A DNA stretch of 64,000 bases, taken from the NCBI RefSeq assembly GCF_900107635.1, contig NZ_FNRD01000007.1, positions 186,001 to 250,000 on the forward strand. Direction: 5' to 3'. Below are positions 11,642 through 20,980 of this stretch, piece after piece (position 1 is the stretch's first letter; every line of letters starts with the position of its first letter). The notes below the pieces were generated by a model. That model saw nothing but the letters and a program-made list of their open reading frames with translations, did no database searches and was not told where the DNA came from. Made by a program: the position numbers and the translations under genes. This DNA comes from Flavobacterium gillisiae (GTDB lineage Bacteria > Bacteroidota > Bacteroidia > Flavobacteriales > Flavobacteriaceae).

Positions 11642-12832
11642 ATGATTATAGAACCAAGAATGAGAGGATTTATTTGTTTGACAGCCCACCCAGATGGATG
11701 CGAACAAAACATAAAAAATCAAATTGAATATGTGAAATCAAAAGGTGCTATCAATGGTGCTAAAAAAGTATTAGTAATTGGTGCTTCGACAGGTTTTGGA
11801 TTAGCTTCAAGAATTTCTAGTGCTTTTGGATCAGATGCAGCAACTATTGGTGTGTTTTTTGAAAAACCACCTACAGCCGGGAGAACAGCTTCTCCAGGTT
11901 GGTATAACTCTGCAGCTTTCGAAAAAGAAGCGCATAAAGCAGGTTTGTATGCAAAAAGTATTAACGGAGATGCTTTTTCGAATGAAGTTAAAAAACAAAC
12001 ATTAGACCTTATAAAAGCTGATTTAGGACAAGTAGATTTAATTATCTATAGCTTGGCTTCTCCAGTTCGTATGCATCCTACTACAGGTGTTTTACATCGT
12101 TCTGTATTGAAACCGATAGGTGGTACTTTTACCAATAAAACAGTAGATTTTCACTCAGGAAAAGTTTCAGAGATTTCAATTGAACCATCTAGTGGTGATG
12201 ATATTGAAAATACGGTTGCTGTAATGGGAGGTGAAGATTGGAAAATGTGGATTGATGCCTTAAAAGCTGAAAATTTATTAGCTCCAGGAGCAACAACTGT
12301 TGCTTATTCTTACATAGGGCCATCATTAACTGAAGCGGTTTATAGAAAAGGAACAATTGGTCGTGCTAAAGATGATTTAGAAGCGACTGCATTTACTATT
12401 ACTGATAGCTTGTCTGACATTGATGGAAAAGCTTATGTTTCTGTAAACAAAGCCTTAGTAACACAAGCAAGCTCAGCGATACCGGTTATTCCTTTGTATA
12501 TTTCTTTATTGTATAAAATAATGAAAGAAGAAGGTATTCATGAAGGTTGTATTGAACAAATTCAACGTTTGTATGCTGATAGATTGTTCTCAGGAAAAGA
12601 AATACCTACAGATGAAAAAGGAAGAATTCGTGTGGACGATTGGGAAATGCGTCCTGATGTTCAAGCAAAAATAGCCAAATTATGGCAAGAAGCTACTACT
12701 GAAAATTTAGCTGAACTAGGGGATTTAGAAGGATACAGAAGTGACTTTCATAACCTTTTCGGATTTGGATTCGATGGTGTAGATTATAAGGCAGAAGCAA
12801 ACGAAATGGTTGGTGTTGAGAGTATTGCATAA
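11642..12832 (+). CDS. fabV: Trans-2-enoyl-CoA/ACP reductase FabV (TER)
   Basis: NADH-dependent reductase of the trans-2-enoyl thioester double bond. The 396 residues match FabV/TER in length. The N-terminal IIEPRMRGFICLTAHPDGC is diagnostic, followed by the NAD loop VLVIGASTGFG. The enlarged active-site motif Y-x8-K is present (Tyr about 234, Lys about 243) and distinguishes FabV from FabI (Y-x6-K). It could serve fatty acid synthesis or act on CoA substrates as in Treponema TER. A second enoyl reductase, fabI, follows directly. FabV enzymes are known to be insensitive to triclosan. Confidence 0.95.
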   Translation: MIIEPRMRGFICLTAHPDGCEQNIKNQIEYVKSKGAINGAKKVLVIGASTGFGLASRISSAFGSDAATIGVFFEKPPTAGRTASPGWYNSAAFEKEAHKAGLYAKSINGDAFSNEVKKQTLDLIKADLGQVDLIIYSLASPVRMHPTTGVLHRSVLKPIGGTFTNKTVDFHSGKVSEISIEPSSGDDIENTVAVMGGEDWKMWIDALKAENLLAPGATTVAYSYIGPSLTEAVYRKGTIGRAKDDLEATAFTITDSLSDIDGKAYVSVNKALVTQASSAIPVIPLYISLLYKIMKEEGIHEGCIEQIQRLYADRLFSGKEIPTDEKGRIRVDDWEMRPDVQAKIAKLWQEATTENLAELGDLEGYRSDFHNLFGFGFDGVDYKAEANEMVGVESIA

Positions 12833-12859
12833 TACGATTTAACAACAGTTAATTTTTAT

Positions 12860-12911
12860 AAAACACTTTAATTTCATATTGGTTTATCCTTTAGAAATTA
12901 AGGTGTTTTTT
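12860..12911 (+). terminator. Terminator between fabV and fabI
   Basis: A 15-bp stem (AAACACTTTAATTTC with GAAATTAAGGTGTTT, one G-T pair) followed by a T-run. It separates the two reductase genes, so fabI probably needs its own promoter or read-through. Confidence 0.7.
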
Positions 12912-12945
12912 CATTTTTAACCAAACACTTTAAATAGTAATTAGC

Positions 12946-13752
12946 ATGTATAACTTATTAAAAGGAAAAAGAGGAATCATTTTCGGTGCTTTGGATGAAA
13001 ATTCTATAGCTTGGAAAACAGCGGAAAGAGTTCATGAAGAAGGAGGTGTTTTTGTTCTTTCGAATTCTCCTGCTTCAATACGTATGGGTTCTATTATGCA
13101 ACTTGCTCAAAAAACTGATTCGAAAGTCATAGCTGCAGATGCTACATCGGTGGCTGATTTAGAGAATTTAGTGGATCAGGCAATGGAAATTATTGGAGGT
13201 AAAATAGATTTTGTTTTACACTCTATTGGAATGTCTGTCAATGTTAGAAAAGGAAATCATTATACGAATCAAAATTACGAGTATACAGAAAAAGCGTGGA
13301 ATGTATCTGCTGTTTCTTTTCACAAAGTAATGCAAGTATTGTATAAAAAAGACGCTATGAATGAATGGGGAAGCATTGTCGCCTTGTCTTATATGGCAGC
13401 GCAACGTGTTTTTCCGGATTACAATGATATGGCCGACAATAAAGCGTACTTGGAATCGATTGCACGTAGTTTTGGGTATTTCTTCGGAAGGGATAAAAAA
13501 GTGCGAGTAAATACTATTTCCCAATCACCAACTGCAACGAAGGCAGGTCAAGGAGTGAAAGGATTTGATGGTTTTATTGCGTTTGCTGATAAAATGGCGC
13601 CTCTAGGAAATGCAAGTGCTTTAGATTGTGCTAATTATACAGTTTCTATGTTTTCAGATTTAACAAAAATGGTCACGCTTCAAAACCTTTTGCACGATGG
13701 AGGATTCTCTAATATGGGAGTGAGTCAGCAAGTAATGGAAATGTTTGAATAA
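12946..13752 (+). CDS. fabI: Enoyl-ACP reductase FabI-like (SDR)
   Basis: 268 residues of short-chain dehydrogenase fold. The N-terminus LLKGKRGIIFGALDENSIAW is the FabI-type NADH loop; HSIGMS follows, then the catalytic motif Y-x6-K in DYNDMADNKA (Tyr about 159, Lys about 166) and SQSPTATKAGQG near the substrate loop. It should reduce enoyl-ACP in the last step of fatty acid elongation. In this protein the usual AERA..PNYN segment reads AQRVFPDYN, so it is a divergent Bacteroidota form. It sits 113 bp after the unrelated isofunctional fabV. Confidence 0.9.
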   Translation: MYNLLKGKRGIIFGALDENSIAWKTAERVHEEGGVFVLSNSPASIRMGSIMQLAQKTDSKVIAADATSVADLENLVDQAMEIIGGKIDFVLHSIGMSVNVRKGNHYTNQNYEYTEKAWNVSAVSFHKVMQVLYKKDAMNEWGSIVALSYMAAQRVFPDYNDMADNKAYLESIARSFGYFFGRDKKVRVNTISQSPTATKAGQGVKGFDGFIAFADKMAPLGNASALDCANYTVSMFSDLTKMVTLQNLLHDGGFSNMGVSQQVMEMFE

Positions 13753-13782
13753 CGTGAAAAGGTCTACTTAAATTTTATACAA

Positions 13783-13813
13783 AACCATCAATTAGTAGTT
13801 GATGGTTTTTTTA
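13783..13813 (+). terminator. Rho-independent terminator after fabI
   Basis: AACCATCAA / TTGATGGTT, 9-bp stem, 7-base loop, followed by a T-run. Confidence 0.85.
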
Positions 13814-13876
13814 TTGAGATAGTATATCTTTGTTAAAAATTCGCCTTAATTGTATAATTAATTCCCCTTCAAGAAT

Positions 13877-14875
13877 ATGTTTTTTTCTTTAATTATTCCC
13901 GTTTACAATAGACCAGAAGAAGTTGATGAACTATTAGAAAGTTTATCAAAATCAAATTATAATAAAGATTTTGAAGTTGTAATTATAGAGGATGGTTCTT
14001 CTGTAAAATGCGAAGATATAGTTCGGAAATACGAGAGTAAATTAACTATTTCCTATTATTACAAAGATAATTCTGGTCCTGGAGATTCTAGAAATTATGG
14101 AATGAAAAAAGCTAAAGGTGATTATTTTATCATTTTTGATTCTGATTGTATTATTCCGGCGGAATATCTTACTGAGGTAGATAAAGCTTTAAAACAAAAT
14201 TACGTGGATTGCTTTGGTGGTCCTGATCGCGCTCTTGATAGCTTTTCAGATATACAAAAGGCAATCAATTTTGCAATGACTTCTTTTCTGACTACCGGTG
14301 GAATAAGAGGAGGGTCGGAAAAAATAGATAAATTTCAACCAAGAAGTTTTAATATGGGATTATCCAGAAAAGGGTTTGAAGCCTCTAATGGCTTTGGAAA
14401 CATCCATCCTGGTGAAGATCCGGACTTGTCAATCCGATTATGGAATTTAGGTTTTGAAACCAAACTCTTTCTAAATGCGTATGTATATCATAAGAGGAGG
14501 ATTGATTGGGATAAGTTTTCTATTCAAGTAAATAAATTTGGTAAAGCAAGACCAATACTTAACAGTTGGTATCCTAAATACAATAAACTTACGTTCTTTT
14601 TTCCCTCTGTTTTTATTGTTGGATTTGCGGTTGCAGTAGTATCGTTGATTTTCAATTTTGACTTATTACTTAAGTTGTATTTTGTTTATTTTTTGGTATT
14701 GTTTTTGGTCTCAACGTATCAAAATAAAAGTATTAAAATTGGGTACTTATCGGTGGTAGCTGTTTGGAAGCAGTTTTATGGTTACGGAATTGGTTTTATA
14801 GAATCATTTATAAAAATCATTATTCTGAAAAAGAAGCCGCAAAATGCTTTTCCTGAATTATTTTTTAAAGTATAA
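13877..14875 (+). CDS. Family 2 glycosyltransferase, membrane-associated
   Basis: 332 residues. N-terminal GT-A domain: LIIPVYNRPEEV, the DGS of VIIEDGSS, and the DSD metal-binding motif in FIIFDSDCIIP near residue 93. GEDPDLSIRLW is the acceptor-side ED motif. Two hydrophobic segments near residues 245-285 anchor it to the membrane. It probably adds a sugar to a surface polysaccharide or lipid; donor and acceptor are unknown. It stands next to coaE (2 bp gap), so the two may be co-transcribed. A TATCTTTG box at 13825 is a candidate -7 element. Confidence 0.88.
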   Translation: MFFSLIIPVYNRPEEVDELLESLSKSNYNKDFEVVIIEDGSSVKCEDIVRKYESKLTISYYYKDNSGPGDSRNYGMKKAKGDYFIIFDSDCIIPAEYLTEVDKALKQNYVDCFGGPDRALDSFSDIQKAINFAMTSFLTTGGIRGGSEKIDKFQPRSFNMGLSRKGFEASNGFGNIHPGEDPDLSIRLWNLGFETKLFLNAYVYHKRRIDWDKFSIQVNKFGKARPILNSWYPKYNKLTFFFPSVFIVGFAVAVVSLIFNFDLLLKLYFVYFLVLFLVSTYQNKSIKIGYLSVVAVWKQFYGYGIGFIESFIKIIILKKKPQNAFPELFFKV

Positions 14876-14877
14876 TT

Positions 14878-15474
14878 ATGACCAAAATTATAGGATTAAC
14901 GGGTGGTATAGGTAGCGGGAAAACTACGATTGCAAATCATTTTCAATCTTCAGGGATTCCTGTTTATATAGCAGATGACGAAGCAAGGAAAATAATGCAA
15001 ACGGCCGAAGTTATAAATGCGATTAAAGAAGCATTTGGAGAGACACTTTTTGAAGGAGTAGTTCTTAAAAGAGATAAGCTAGCTGAAATAGTGTTTAACG
15101 ATCCAGAAAAACTGCAGCAACTCAATGAAATTGTTCACCCTGCGGTTAAGCGACATTTTAAACAATGGCTTGTGGACCATAAAGGGTTTCCAATTGTAAT
15201 TTACGAAGCTGCTATTTTATTCGAAAGTGGCAATTATAAAAATTTCGATTTAATAATAACGGTCACTGCTCCACTAGAATCAAGAATTCAAAGGGTAATT
15301 GAACGAGATAACACAACACGAGAACAGGTTTTGGGAAGAATAAATTCACAATGGACTGATGAACAGCGTGTTTCGAAAAGTGATTTTGTCATTGAAAACA
15401 TCGATATCGAAATTGCTAGAAGAAAAACAGATGAAATTCTTAAAATTTTGAAGATTAAACAAAACGAGTGTTAG
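14878..15474 (+). CDS. coaE: Dephospho-CoA kinase CoaE
   Basis: Last step of coenzyme A synthesis: phosphorylation of the 3'-hydroxyl of dephospho-CoA. 198 residues with P-loop GLTGGIGSGKTT at residues 6-17, the ADD substrate motif near 34, and the lid region around TREQVLGRINSQW. Complete. It begins 2 bp after the glycosyltransferase. Confidence 0.95.
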   Translation: MTKIIGLTGGIGSGKTTIANHFQSSGIPVYIADDEARKIMQTAEVINAIKEAFGETLFEGVVLKRDKLAEIVFNDPEKLQQLNEIVHPAVKRHFKQWLVDHKGFPIVIYEAAILFESGNYKNFDLIITVTAPLESRIQRVIERDNTTREQVLGRINSQWTDEQRVSKSDFVIENIDIEIARRKTDEILKILKIKQNEC

Positions 15475-15520
15475 ATGTTAATGTTTGGTTAATATATTAT
15501 CATTCATACTGTTAAAATGT

Positions 15521-15528
15521 TAATTTTG
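15521..15528 (+). promoter_or_regulatory. -7 box of the two-component operon, possibly leaderless
   Basis: TAATTTTG fits TAnnTTTG and ends only 5 bp before the ATG at 15534. If used, the transcript would start at or next to the start codon. No good -33 TTTG at the standard spacing. Confidence 0.4.
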
Positions 15529-15533
15529 TTCCG

Positions 15534-17117
15534 ATGAATAAACTATTTTTTAGATTACTGGTTTTGTTGATGAGCTTATCCTTAATAGGAATTATTTTAG
15601 TTCAGGTATATTGGTTTAATAGCTCATTTAAAAACAATGACGAGCAATTTAAATTTCATGTAAAACAGGTTATCGGTAATGTTGCTGATAAACTTCAAAA
15701 ACAAGAAGCATATAGTTTTTATGATAAATACAATCGTATAAAAGATAGTACTGGTAAAACGCCAAAAAAAGAAGATTTAACGGAGTTTTATTACGTACAG
15801 AGAAATACAAAGACAAATAAAACTATTGTGTATTCTAATAGTATTATTTCTGAAGATTACGATATTTCATCATCATTATTTAATAAGAAATTCAATAATG
15901 ATAAATTTAAGAATTTCAGCTCAAAACGAGTTACCGAGGTATATAATAGCAAGGGAGTTGATAAATCAGATTTGCAACAGAATTTACTTCCTGATGTTAC
16001 CATTGAAAAATCGGGTAATCTTGATGTATTAGACAAAGTGCAATTTGAGATCTCTTATAAAGATATTGCGGCAGCAATGCCTTTAGAAGAAAGAGTTTCA
16101 AAAGAAACACTGAAAAAATTAATAAAAAAGGAATTAGAAGAATACGGTGTAATTACAAAATTTGAATTCGGAATTTACAGTAATGGTATTGCCACAAACG
16201 TAAAGTCACCTGATTTTAAATATGATAAAGAACTGACTTATTCTATACCAGTTTATACTGATAATGAGGGAAATGAAAAATACAAGTTATTAGTTAGTTT
16301 TCCGCACAAGAAGAAGTTCTTGTTGTCTGAGTTGATTAGTATAACGGTATTGTCGATTATTTTTACGTTAATTATTATTGTGGCCTATACAAGTGCATTA
16401 AACCAATTGATACGCCAACGTCAAATTTCTGAAATTAAAACAGATTTCATAAATAATATGACACATGAGTTTAAAACACCTATTGCCACTATAAATCTGG
16501 CTTTGGATGCAATTAAAAACCCAAAGATAATTGATGACAAGGAAAAAGTTTTCAAGTATTTGCAAATGATTCGGGATGAGAATAAACGAATGCATGCCCA
16601 AGTCGAAAACGTGTTACGAATTTCTAAGCTTGAGAAAAAAGAGCTTGATATAGAGAAAGAATCGAGTAATGTTGAAGAAGTAATTGTTGACGCAATCGAA
16701 CATGTTAACTTAATTCTAGAAGATAGAGAAGGACAAATCACTACTCATTTTGAAGCTTCGAGAACTACAGTTTTGATGAATGATGTACATTTTACAAATG
16801 TGATTGTAAATGTTCTTGAAAATGCGATTAAATATTCTCCTGATGTACCAGATATTGATGTGTATACAGAAAATATTAAAGATATGATCCTTATTAAAGT
16901 ACAGGATAAAGGTTTAGGAATGAGTAAAGTGGCTCAAAAAAGAGTTTTTGAAAAGTTCTATAGAGAACACACTGGAAATATACATAATGTAAAAGGTCAT
17001 GGTTTAGGTTTAGCCTACGTTAAAAGGATTGTAGAAGATCACAACGGTCAGGTATATGTTGAAAGTGAGAAGGGTAAAGGGAGTACCTTCATAATAAAAT
17101 TACCCCTAATAAATTAA
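15534..17117 (+). CDS. Sensor histidine kinase
   Basis: 527 residues. Transmembrane helices at about 7-29 and 267-289 flank a periplasmic sensor domain of about 235 residues without recognisable fold. The cytoplasmic part has the H-box MTHEFKTPIATIN (phospho-acceptor His near 308), N-box VLENAIKYS, and G-boxes including GHGLGLAYVK. It pairs with the response regulator 22 bp downstream. The arrangement resembles the RprX/RprY pair of Bacteroidota; the signal is not known from sequence. Confidence 0.92.
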   Translation: MNKLFFRLLVLLMSLSLIGIILVQVYWFNSSFKNNDEQFKFHVKQVIGNVADKLQKQEAYSFYDKYNRIKDSTGKTPKKEDLTEFYYVQRNTKTNKTIVYSNSIISEDYDISSSLFNKKFNNDKFKNFSSKRVTEVYNSKGVDKSDLQQNLLPDVTIEKSGNLDVLDKVQFEISYKDIAAAMPLEERVSKETLKKLIKKELEEYGVITKFEFGIYSNGIATNVKSPDFKYDKELTYSIPVYTDNEGNEKYKLLVSFPHKKKFLLSELISITVLSIIFTLIIIVAYTSALNQLIRQRQISEIKTDFINNMTHEFKTPIATINLALDAIKNPKIIDDKEKVFKYLQMIRDENKRMHAQVENVLRISKLEKKELDIEKESSNVEEVIVDAIEHVNLILEDREGQITTHFEASRTTVLMNDVHFTNVIVNVLENAIKYSPDVPDIDVYTENIKDMILIKVQDKGLGMSKVAQKRVFEKFYREHTGNIHNVKGHGLGLAYVKRIVEDHNGQVYVESEKGKGSTFIIKLPLIN

Positions 17118-17139
17118 AATACCTCAAATAATATATAAT

Positions 17140-17856
17140 ATGGAAAATATTAATAAAAAAATACTTTTAGTAGAAGACGACCTTAATTTTGGTGCGGTAC
17201 TTAAAGATTATTTAATGTTAAACGACTTTGATGTCACTCTTGCCAAAAATGGTATGGAAGGATTTGAAAAGTTCAAGAAAGATACTTATGATTTATGTAT
17301 TCTGGATGTGATGATGCCTTATAAAGATGGGTATACATTAGCGAAAGAAATAAGAGAGAAAAATAGTGAAGTGCCTATTATTTTCCTTACTGCAAAATCG
17401 ATGAAAGAAGATGTTTTAAAAGGATACAAAGCGGGAGCTGATGATTATTTGAACAAGCCTTTTGATTCAGAAGTGTTATTGATGAAAATCAAAGCGATCA
17501 TTCAAAGAAAATCGTCTGATACAAAAACAGAACAAGTTCAACATGAATTCAATATTGGAAAATTCCACCTTAATTCTAAATTGAGATTCTTAACGTTTAA
17601 CAACGAAGAACCTATTAAATTATCTCCAAAAGAAAATGAATTATTAAAAATGTTGATTCTTCATGAAAATGATTTGATGCCAAGAGAATTGGCCTTGACA
17701 AAAATATGGAGAGATGATAACTATTTTACCTCTCGTAGTATGGATGTGTACATCGCTAAACTAAGAAAGTATCTTAAGTTAGATGAAGATGTTGAAATCC
17801 TGAACATTCACGGTGAAGGTTTTAGATTAGTTGTCAAAAACAAAGTAGAAAAATAA
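17140..17856 (+). CDS. OmpR-family response regulator (RprY-like)
   Basis: 238 residues. Receiver domain with acidic pair in VEDDLNF, phospho-acceptor Asp in CILDVMMPYKDG (about residue 53) and the Lys of NKPFD (about 107). C-terminal winged-helix DNA-binding domain with LSPKENELLKML and SRSMDVYIAKLRKYL. It should be phosphorylated by the kinase just upstream and act as a transcription factor. A strong terminator follows. Confidence 0.94.
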   Translation: MENINKKILLVEDDLNFGAVLKDYLMLNDFDVTLAKNGMEGFEKFKKDTYDLCILDVMMPYKDGYTLAKEIREKNSEVPIIFLTAKSMKEDVLKGYKAGADDYLNKPFDSEVLLMKIKAIIQRKSSDTKTEQVQHEFNIGKFHLNSKLRFLTFNNEEPIKLSPKENELLKMLILHENDLMPRELALTKIWRDDNYFTSRSMDVYIAKLRKYLKLDEDVEILNIHGEGFRLVVKNKVEK

Positions 17857-17863
17857 AATAGAG

Positions 17864-17894
17864 AAGGCTTCGAGAAATCGGAGCCTTTTTTTTT
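17864..17894 (+). terminator. Rho-independent terminator after the response regulator
   Basis: AAGGCTTCGA-gaaa-TCGGAGCCTT, 10 bp including one G-T pair, followed by nine T residues. Confidence 0.88.
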
Positions 17895-17984
17895 GGAGCT
17901 TTTTCCAGCTATCCGCTACAATCTTTTTGCTATCCCGAAGTGTCGGGATGAGCATAAAAGGATTTCCACTTCTATCTGGGCTAA
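17895..17984 (+). repeat. Flavobacterial REP-like element, copy 2, with nested TCCCGA palindrome
   Basis: Left arm GGAGCTTTTTCCAGCTATCC, right arm ending ATCTGGGCTAA. The centre is the palindrome ATCCCGA-agtg-TCGGGAT (17932-17949), the same stem seen at 46088, 46546, 46810 and 47054. It lies between convergent genes. Confidence 0.75.
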
Positions 17985-18007
17985 GGATTTGTAGAAATAA
18001 CATGTTT

Positions 18008-18748
18008 TTATTTCCAATTCAATTGTAATGCAAAGCAGGTTTTATCTTCTTTTGTTATACTAAATGTAGTAGATTCTTCAGAGAGGTTTTCATGAATTAT
18101 AACGGTATCATTTAAGGATAGTTCTTTCATGAAATTCATTTCAAAACTATTCAGTTTTTGATTTAGAATCAATTTTTCGTCCACATGATCTAAGCACCAT
18201 TCTAGGTATTTTACGTTGTTTACGTGATTGACAATATCCAAATCAGACAAGTAGACCACTTTTTCAAAAACAACTTCCTTCTCTGGGTTAACCGCTATTT
18301 TAGAAAAACCTTCTTGTGTAGGTTTTCTCTCCGGATACAGTTCGAAATGCTCATAAGGTAATGCCAATCCTTCCGGACGTCGTTTTTTAGTATTAAATAC
18401 AGCCCAAAAGGTTTCTGAACCAACGATTTTAATGCCGTTTACATGCATTTCTAACGCACGTACTGAACGGGAATTTTCAAGGGTGTTGATCCATGTTTTT
18501 ACTGTTACGACATCTCTCCATTTGGGTAATGCGCTAATTTCAACACGCATTCTGCTTAACACCCAAGCTTGATCGAATTCCTGCATGTCTGAAAAACTAA
18601 TGCCGCCCATATCTGAATGTGCCGCAGCGGTTAATTGCAGTATATTACATAAGTCGGTGTATTTTAAATAGCCATTAGGCATACATTGCGTGAAATTGAT
18701 TTCCCAATCCTTACTTAAAACAGAGGTAAAGTCTTTTGATATAGGCAT
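18008..18748 (-). CDS. Acyl-ACP thioesterase (FatA/FatB-like)
   Basis: 246 residues forming two hotdog domains. The first has the DMGGISFSDM segment, the second the catalytic-type motif DIVNHVNNVKYLEW with the Asn and His of plant FatA/FatB enzymes, then a conserved WC. It should release free fatty acid from acyl-ACP and so influence acyl-chain supply. Last gene of a minus-strand run that begins with miaA; the upstream barrel gene ends 32 bp before its start. Confidence 0.88.
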   Translation of the reverse strand: MPISKDFTSVLSKDWEINFTQCMPNGYLKYTDLCNILQLTAAAHSDMGGISFSDMQEFDQAWVLSRMRVEISALPKWRDVVTVKTWINTLENSRSVRALEMHVNGIKIVGSETFWAVFNTKKRRPEGLALPYEHFELYPERKPTQEGFSKIAVNPEKEVVFEKVVYLSDLDIVNHVNNVKYLEWCLDHVDEKLILNQKLNSFEMNFMKELSLNDTVIIHENLSEESTTFSITKEDKTCFALQLNWK

Positions 18749-18780
18749 TTTGAATTTATTATTTAATAATTATTATGCTG

Positions 18781-19374
18781 TTAATTTATTTTTAACCCAA
18801 TGTGTATTTGCAACATTTTTGAATGATCATAAAATGAGACAAATTCTGGAGCTGTTTTGATATTATATTTTGTTTGAACATATCCCAGTCCAATAAAAGC
18901 TGTGATTGTTTCATCTATTTTATAATCGGTATTAAATCCAATTCGGAAATCTGTTCCAGTTTGACTTCCAAAACTTCTTTCTGCTGATTTGAAGTTGATT
19001 TTTGCAGTTCCTAGACCGATATAAGGTTCTATAATAAAATGTTTTGAAACTTTATATTCGTAAGCTGTTGCTCCATAAAAAGAGCTGTATCTAGAGCTAT
19101 TGATGTTTCCTGCTCTACTGATATCTGTTATTGAATAATAAATATAATTATATCCTGCACCGAGTTTAAATTTATCAAATTTTAAGAAATTAAAGTGCAA
19201 TCCCATTCCTAAATCAGATTTATTTGCTTTTGATAAGTAGTTGTCTCCAAAGTTATTTGGAACTATTACGCTGAGTCTAAGCTGGGGGTCAAATTGTATT
19301 GTTTTTTTGCTTTTTTTATCTTGGCAAAAGGACAATTGAATACATAATAAAATTAAAAGAATACTATATCTCAT
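18781..19374 (-). CDS. Outer-membrane beta-barrel protein
   Basis: 197 residues with an N-terminal signal (MRYSILLILLCIQLSFCQ). The rest is alternating hydrophobic/polar strands with aromatic ends (GAGYNYIYYS, YEYKVSKHFIIEPYIGLG, DYKIDETITAFIGLGY), ending in a short strand IHIGLKIN, the layout of an 8-10-strand barrel. Function unknown. It starts 2 bp after the lipoprotein gene, so the pair is translated from one message. Confidence 0.78.
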   Translation of the reverse strand: MRYSILLILLCIQLSFCQDKKSKKTIQFDPQLRLSVIVPNNFGDNYLSKANKSDLGMGLHFNFLKFDKFKLGAGYNYIYYSITDISRAGNINSSRYSSFYGATAYEYKVSKHFIIEPYIGLGTAKINFKSAERSFGSQTGTDFRIGFNTDYKIDETITAFIGLGYVQTKYNIKTAPEFVSFYDHSKMLQIHIGLKIN

Positions 19375-19376
19375 GT

Positions 19377-20030
19377 CTAATAGGCTAATGTATAGATTAC
19401 TGGATCATTCCCGATTAAGATGTTTAATACAAAATCATTAGTAGTCACATTTACGGGACTCGAATAGTCTGTAATTGTATATTTTATAACTACGGTTTGG
19501 TTTTTCACTACGTTAAATGAAGTTTCTAAAAAATAACTAGCATCATTAATAGCGTTCAAATTAATGTAATTATTAGGTTGCAAACCTTCAATTAAAATTT
19601 TTGTTAATTGCTTATTATTGGAAGTACTGTTTGTGATTAATCGAAGAGATGTTATATCTTCATTTTTATACAATGTGATTCTATTTAAATCTAACTTATA
19701 ATTGTTGAAATTTTCCTTCCTGGCTAATATTTGTTTATTTTGAAATTCGTTTCCATCGTTATTAATAGAAATTGAAATAGTATTATCAGATTTTGGAGAA
19801 GGAAATACGAAAGTAAAGTCCCCGTTTTTATCAGATTTTCCAAAACTTATCAAGTCGCTTGAACTGTAAGTTCCATCTCCGTTTACTTCAATTTCAATAT
19901 TTTTATTGGATATTGGTTTTCCGGTTTTGTCAATTAATTTTCCTGTCAAAATAATTTTGGTTTCTCCATCATATTGAATTTCACAAGCACTAATGATGAG
20001 TATCAAAATAATTAAAAGTAGCTTTTTCAT
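19377..20030 (-). CDS. Lipoprotein with carboxypeptidase-regulatory-like (Ig-fold) domain
   Basis: 217 residues. Signal with lipobox IISACEIQ, then ILTGKLIDKTGKPISNKNIEIEVNG, the start of a CarbopepD_reg-like beta-sandwich often found in surface lipoproteins. The remainder is beta-rich and Asn/Thr-rich without motifs. It lies directly upstream of the beta-barrel gene with 2 bp between, suggesting a surface lipoprotein/barrel pair, and 18 bp after miaA. No enzyme function visible. Confidence 0.72.
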   Translation of the reverse strand: MKKLLLIILILIISACEIQYDGETKIILTGKLIDKTGKPISNKNIEIEVNGDGTYSSSDLISFGKSDKNGDFTFVFPSPKSDNTISISINNDGNEFQNKQILARKENFNNYKLDLNRITLYKNEDITSLRLITNSTSNNKQLTKILIEGLQPNNYINLNAINDASYFLETSFNVVKNQTVVIKYTITDYSSPVNVTTNDFVLNILIGNDPVIYTLAY

Positions 20031-20048
20031 GCTATATATATAAAGAGT

Positions 20049-20972
20049 TTATTTTTTTAGTGATGAACTAATATACGAAATCACTTTTTCATATGGTGTC
20101 TCAAAATCAAACCATTTTGTGTTTTCATCTCTTTTAAACCAGGTTAGTTGGCGCTTAGCAAATCGTCGAGTGTTTTTCTTGATTTCTTCGATAGCAAATT
20201 CCAAGCTGAAATCTCCATCAAAGTAGTTAAACAATTCTCTGTAACCTACGGTTTGTAGTGCATTCAACTCTTTGTTTTTATATAGGCTTTTGGCTTCTAC
20301 CAATAAACCTTCTGCCATCATAATATCGACGCGTTGGTTAATTCGCTTGTACATTACGTTTCTTTCTGCTTCAAGACCGATGAGAATAGGAGTGAAGCTG
20401 CGTTCATTCTTTTTCTGATTTAGAAAGGAGGAATAAGGTTGTCCTGCTCCAATGCATACTTCTACAAAACGCATCATGCGTTGCGGATTTTGCAGGGTTT
20501 GCGGATTCTCTTTTGTTATTGTTTCAAAATATTCCAAATCAAGCGCTTTTAATTGCTCTTGTAAATAGACAATACCTAGTTTTTCATATTGTTTATTAAC
20601 GGCTTCACGTACTAAAGGATCTATTTCTGGGAAGCTATCAAATCCTTTTAAAACAGCATTTACATATAAACCAGAACCACCTACGAGTATCGCGTAATCG
20701 TTTGTCAAAAATAATTCATCGATTTTTTTAATCGCATCTTTCTCAAAATCACCAACGGTATAGTTCTCAAATATGGATTTATTCTGGATAAAATGATGCG
20801 GAGCGGAGGCTAATTCAGTTGTTGAAGGAACAGCTGTGCCAATTGTCATTTCCTTGAAAAATTGACGGCTGTCACAGGAAATAATTTCGCATTGAAAATG
20901 ATTAGCCAAAATAATACTTAAGGCTGTTTTTCCTATGGCTGTTGGCCCGACAATGGTGATGAGATGTTTCAT
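20049..20972 (-). CDS. miaA: tRNA dimethylallyltransferase MiaA
   Basis: Adds a dimethylallyl group to A37 of tRNAs that read codons starting with U. From the chosen ATG it has 307 residues. P-loop GPTAIGKTALS at residues 9-19, the SCDSRQF substrate motif near 34, and GGSGLYVNAVL near 100 are all present; ERRFAKRQLTWFK-type motif near the C-terminus (TRRFAKRQLTWFKRD). An upstream in-frame ATG at 20996 lies inside a REP-like repeat and adds eight residues not typical of MiaA, so 20972 is preferred. Confidence 0.95.
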   Translation of the reverse strand: MKHLITIVGPTAIGKTALSIILANHFQCEIISCDSRQFFKEMTIGTAVPSTTELASAPHHFIQNKSIFENYTVGDFEKDAIKKIDELFLTNDYAILVGGSGLYVNAVLKGFDSFPEIDPLVREAVNKQYEKLGIVYLQEQLKALDLEYFETITKENPQTLQNPQRMMRFVEVCIGAGQPYSSFLNQKKNERSFTPILIGLEAERNVMYKRINQRVDIMMAEGLLVEAKSLYKNKELNALQTVGYRELFNYFDGDFSLEFAIEEIKKNTRRFAKRQLTWFKRDENTKWFDFETPYEKVISYISSSLKK

Positions 20973-20980
20973 ATTTATTT

